Assembly: GCA_026126105.1 (NCBI GenBank)
Contig: JAHCJV010000035.1
Coordinates: forward strand, 1 to 53,117
DNA: 53,117 nucleotides
Direction of reading: 5' to 3'
Source: Enhydrobacter sp.
GTDB lineage: Bacteria; Pseudomonadota; Alphaproteobacteria; Reyranellales; Reyranellaceae
The position numbers were made by a program, and so were the translations under genes. Below are positions 52,102 through 53,117 of this stretch, in pieces. Positions within the stretch are counted from its first letter, which is position 1; each line of letters opens with the position of its first letter. The notes under the pieces were generated by a model that worked only from the letters and a program-made list of their open reading frames with translations, was not told where the DNA came from and made no database searches.

Positions 52102-53117
52102 ATGAAAACTCGTTTTTTGCGTTTGGCGGCCGTATTGGCGGCCTGTGCAGTTTCGGCTGGATCGGCGTTTGCGCAGGACAAGGTGCTTCGCATCGCCATG
52201 ACGGCGTCGGACATACCCACCACCTCGGGCATGCCCAACAACGGCTTCGAGGGCATGCGCTTCCTCGGCTTTCCGGTGTTCGAAGGGCTGATCCAGTTCG
52301 ACCTTACCGGCACCGGCCCGGTCACGCTGAAGCCCGGCCTGGCCGAAGCCTGGGAGCAGGCGGCGGACGACAAGAAGACCTGGATCTTCCACTTGCGCAA
52401 AGGCATCAAGTTCCATGACGGCACCGACTTCAATGCCGACGCGGTGATCTGGAACCTGGAGCGCATCTGGAACAAGGACAGCCCGCAGTTCGAGGCCAAT
52501 GCGACGGGTATCATGCGGTCGCGCATTCCGATCCTCGCCGGCTACAAGAAGATCGACGATTCCACCGTGGCAATCAGCACGACCATCGTTGCGTCGTTCT
52601 TCCAGTGGATGATCCCCTACATGCTGTTCACCTCGCCGACCTCCTTCGAGAAGGGCGGCAAGGATTGGGCGAAGGTCGCCGCGGTCGGGCCGGCCGGCAC
52701 CGGTCCGTTCAGGATCACCAAGGTGGTGCAGCGTCAGGCGGTGACCCTGGCGAAGAATGCCGACTATTGGGACAAGAAGCGGCTCGCGAAGGTCGACCAG
52801 GTCATCCTGATGCCGATCCCCGAGGCCAACACGCGTCTCGCCGCCCTGCGCTCGGGCCAGGTCGACTGGGTCGAGGTCCCGCCGCCCGACGGCATCCCCT
52901 CGCTCAAGCAGGCGGGCTTCGCAATCTCGACGGGGTCCTATCCCCATGTCTGGCCCTGGTTCTACAACATGGCGGCGAAGGACAGCCCCCTGAAGGACGT
53001 GCGGGTCCGCCAGGCGCTCAATTACTGCATCGATCGCGGCGCGCTCGTCGGCCTGCTGAACGGCACTGCCGAGCCGTCGGTCGGCTGGCTGAAGCCCAAC
53101 GATCCCGCCTTCGGCAA
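52102..53117 (+). CDS. Peptide-type ABC substrate-binding protein (partial)
   Basis: 5' part of a family-5 (DppA/OppA type) periplasmic binding protein, cut by the window end after about 338 codons of an expected 500-540. A signal peptide (MKTRFLRLAAVLAACAVSAG to AFAQ) is followed by LVFEGL-like PVFEGLIQFD, LAEAWEQAADDKKTWIFHLRK, GIKFHDGTDFNADAVIWNLE, TGPFRITKVV and DVRVRQALNYCIDR, all standard for the family. ATG 52102 follows CCGGAGAGCTCTAC. It begins a likely transport operon continuing beyond the window. Confidence 0.95.
   Translation, partial: MKTRFLRLAAVLAACAVSAGSAFAQDKVLRIAMTASDIPTTSGMPNNGFEGMRFLGFPVFEGLIQFDLTGTGPVTLKPGLAEAWEQAADDKKTWIFHLRKGIKFHDGTDFNADAVIWNLERIWNKDSPQFEANATGIMRSRIPILAGYKKIDDSTVAISTTIVASFFQWMIPYMLFTSPTSFEKGGKDWAKVAAVGPAGTGPFRITKVVQRQAVTLAKNADYWDKKRLAKVDQVILMPIPEANTRLAALRSGQVDWVEVPPPDGIPSLKQAGFAISTGSYPHVWPWFYNMAAKDSPLKDVRVRQALNYCIDRGALVGLLNGTAEPSVGWLKPNDPAFG

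Overview
The window is GC-rich, gene-dense bacterial DNA. Gene content points to an alphaproteobacterium: an alpha-type RpoH, a Fur-family protein without the CxxC zinc motif, PRC-barrel stress proteins, CadC-type winged-helix/TPR regulators, RluD next to a short membrane protein, and many small-molecule catabolic genes. A soil or freshwater Rhodospirillales or Hyphomicrobiales member (for example a Reyranella-like organism) would fit, but the genus is a guess. No phage, transposase, integrase or CRISPR array was seen. The only RNA gene found is a tRNA-Glu(CUC) on the minus strand near 24.3 kb.

Layout. (1) 0-7.2 kb is an iron/siderophore uptake locus: a TonB-dependent receptor with an STN domain and a PepSY-TM protein (+), then exbB-exbD-tonB-fur as one tightly packed minus-strand operon, and a divergent DUF3649-like membrane protein. 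(2) 7.6-14.9 kb holds stress and uncharacterised genes: a histone H1-like protein, a B12-binding radical SAM enzyme, a beta-helix protein, several small unknowns and a double PRC-barrel secreted protein. (3) 14.9-18.5 kb: phosphoglucomutase, a Nudix hydrolase and a LuxR-type regulator (-). (4) 18.9-22.9 kb: one large secreted RTX protein with a choice-of-anchor L region, three Calx-beta repeats and a C-type-lectin-like domain. (5) 23-27 kb: small unknowns, tRNA-Glu, an O-methyltransferase, a class II aldolase and a GST.

(6) 27.0-37.7 kb is the most interesting block. A minus-strand run of eight genes reads porin (OprB-like), MFS transporter, guanine-deaminase-like amidohydrolase, double-ABM membrane protein, SRPBCC protein, UbiD decarboxylase, UbiX flavin prenyltransferase and a CopC-like protein. 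It is followed by a divergent FUSC-type membrane protein and a second UbiD. A CadC/TolB/TPR regulator is divergent from the porin, and a pair of 9-bp direct repeats with an 11-bp period lies between them. This looks like a complete uptake, deamination and decarboxylation pathway for an unidentified N-heterocyclic or aromatic compound.

(7) 39.5-45.3 kb: a BisC/TorA-type molybdoenzyme coupled to threonine aldolase and a small membrane protein; rluD; and rpoH, whose leader carries a near-perfect CIRCE (HrcA) element. (8) 45.3-48.7 kb: a Phd/VapC module and a ParDE module flanking an epoxide-hydrolase-like enzyme and a crotonase. (9) 48.7 kb to the end: a benzoylformate-decarboxylase-like ThDP enzyme, a LysE exporter, a choline-kinase-like phosphotransferase and the 5' part of a peptide-type ABC substrate-binding protein cut by the window edge.
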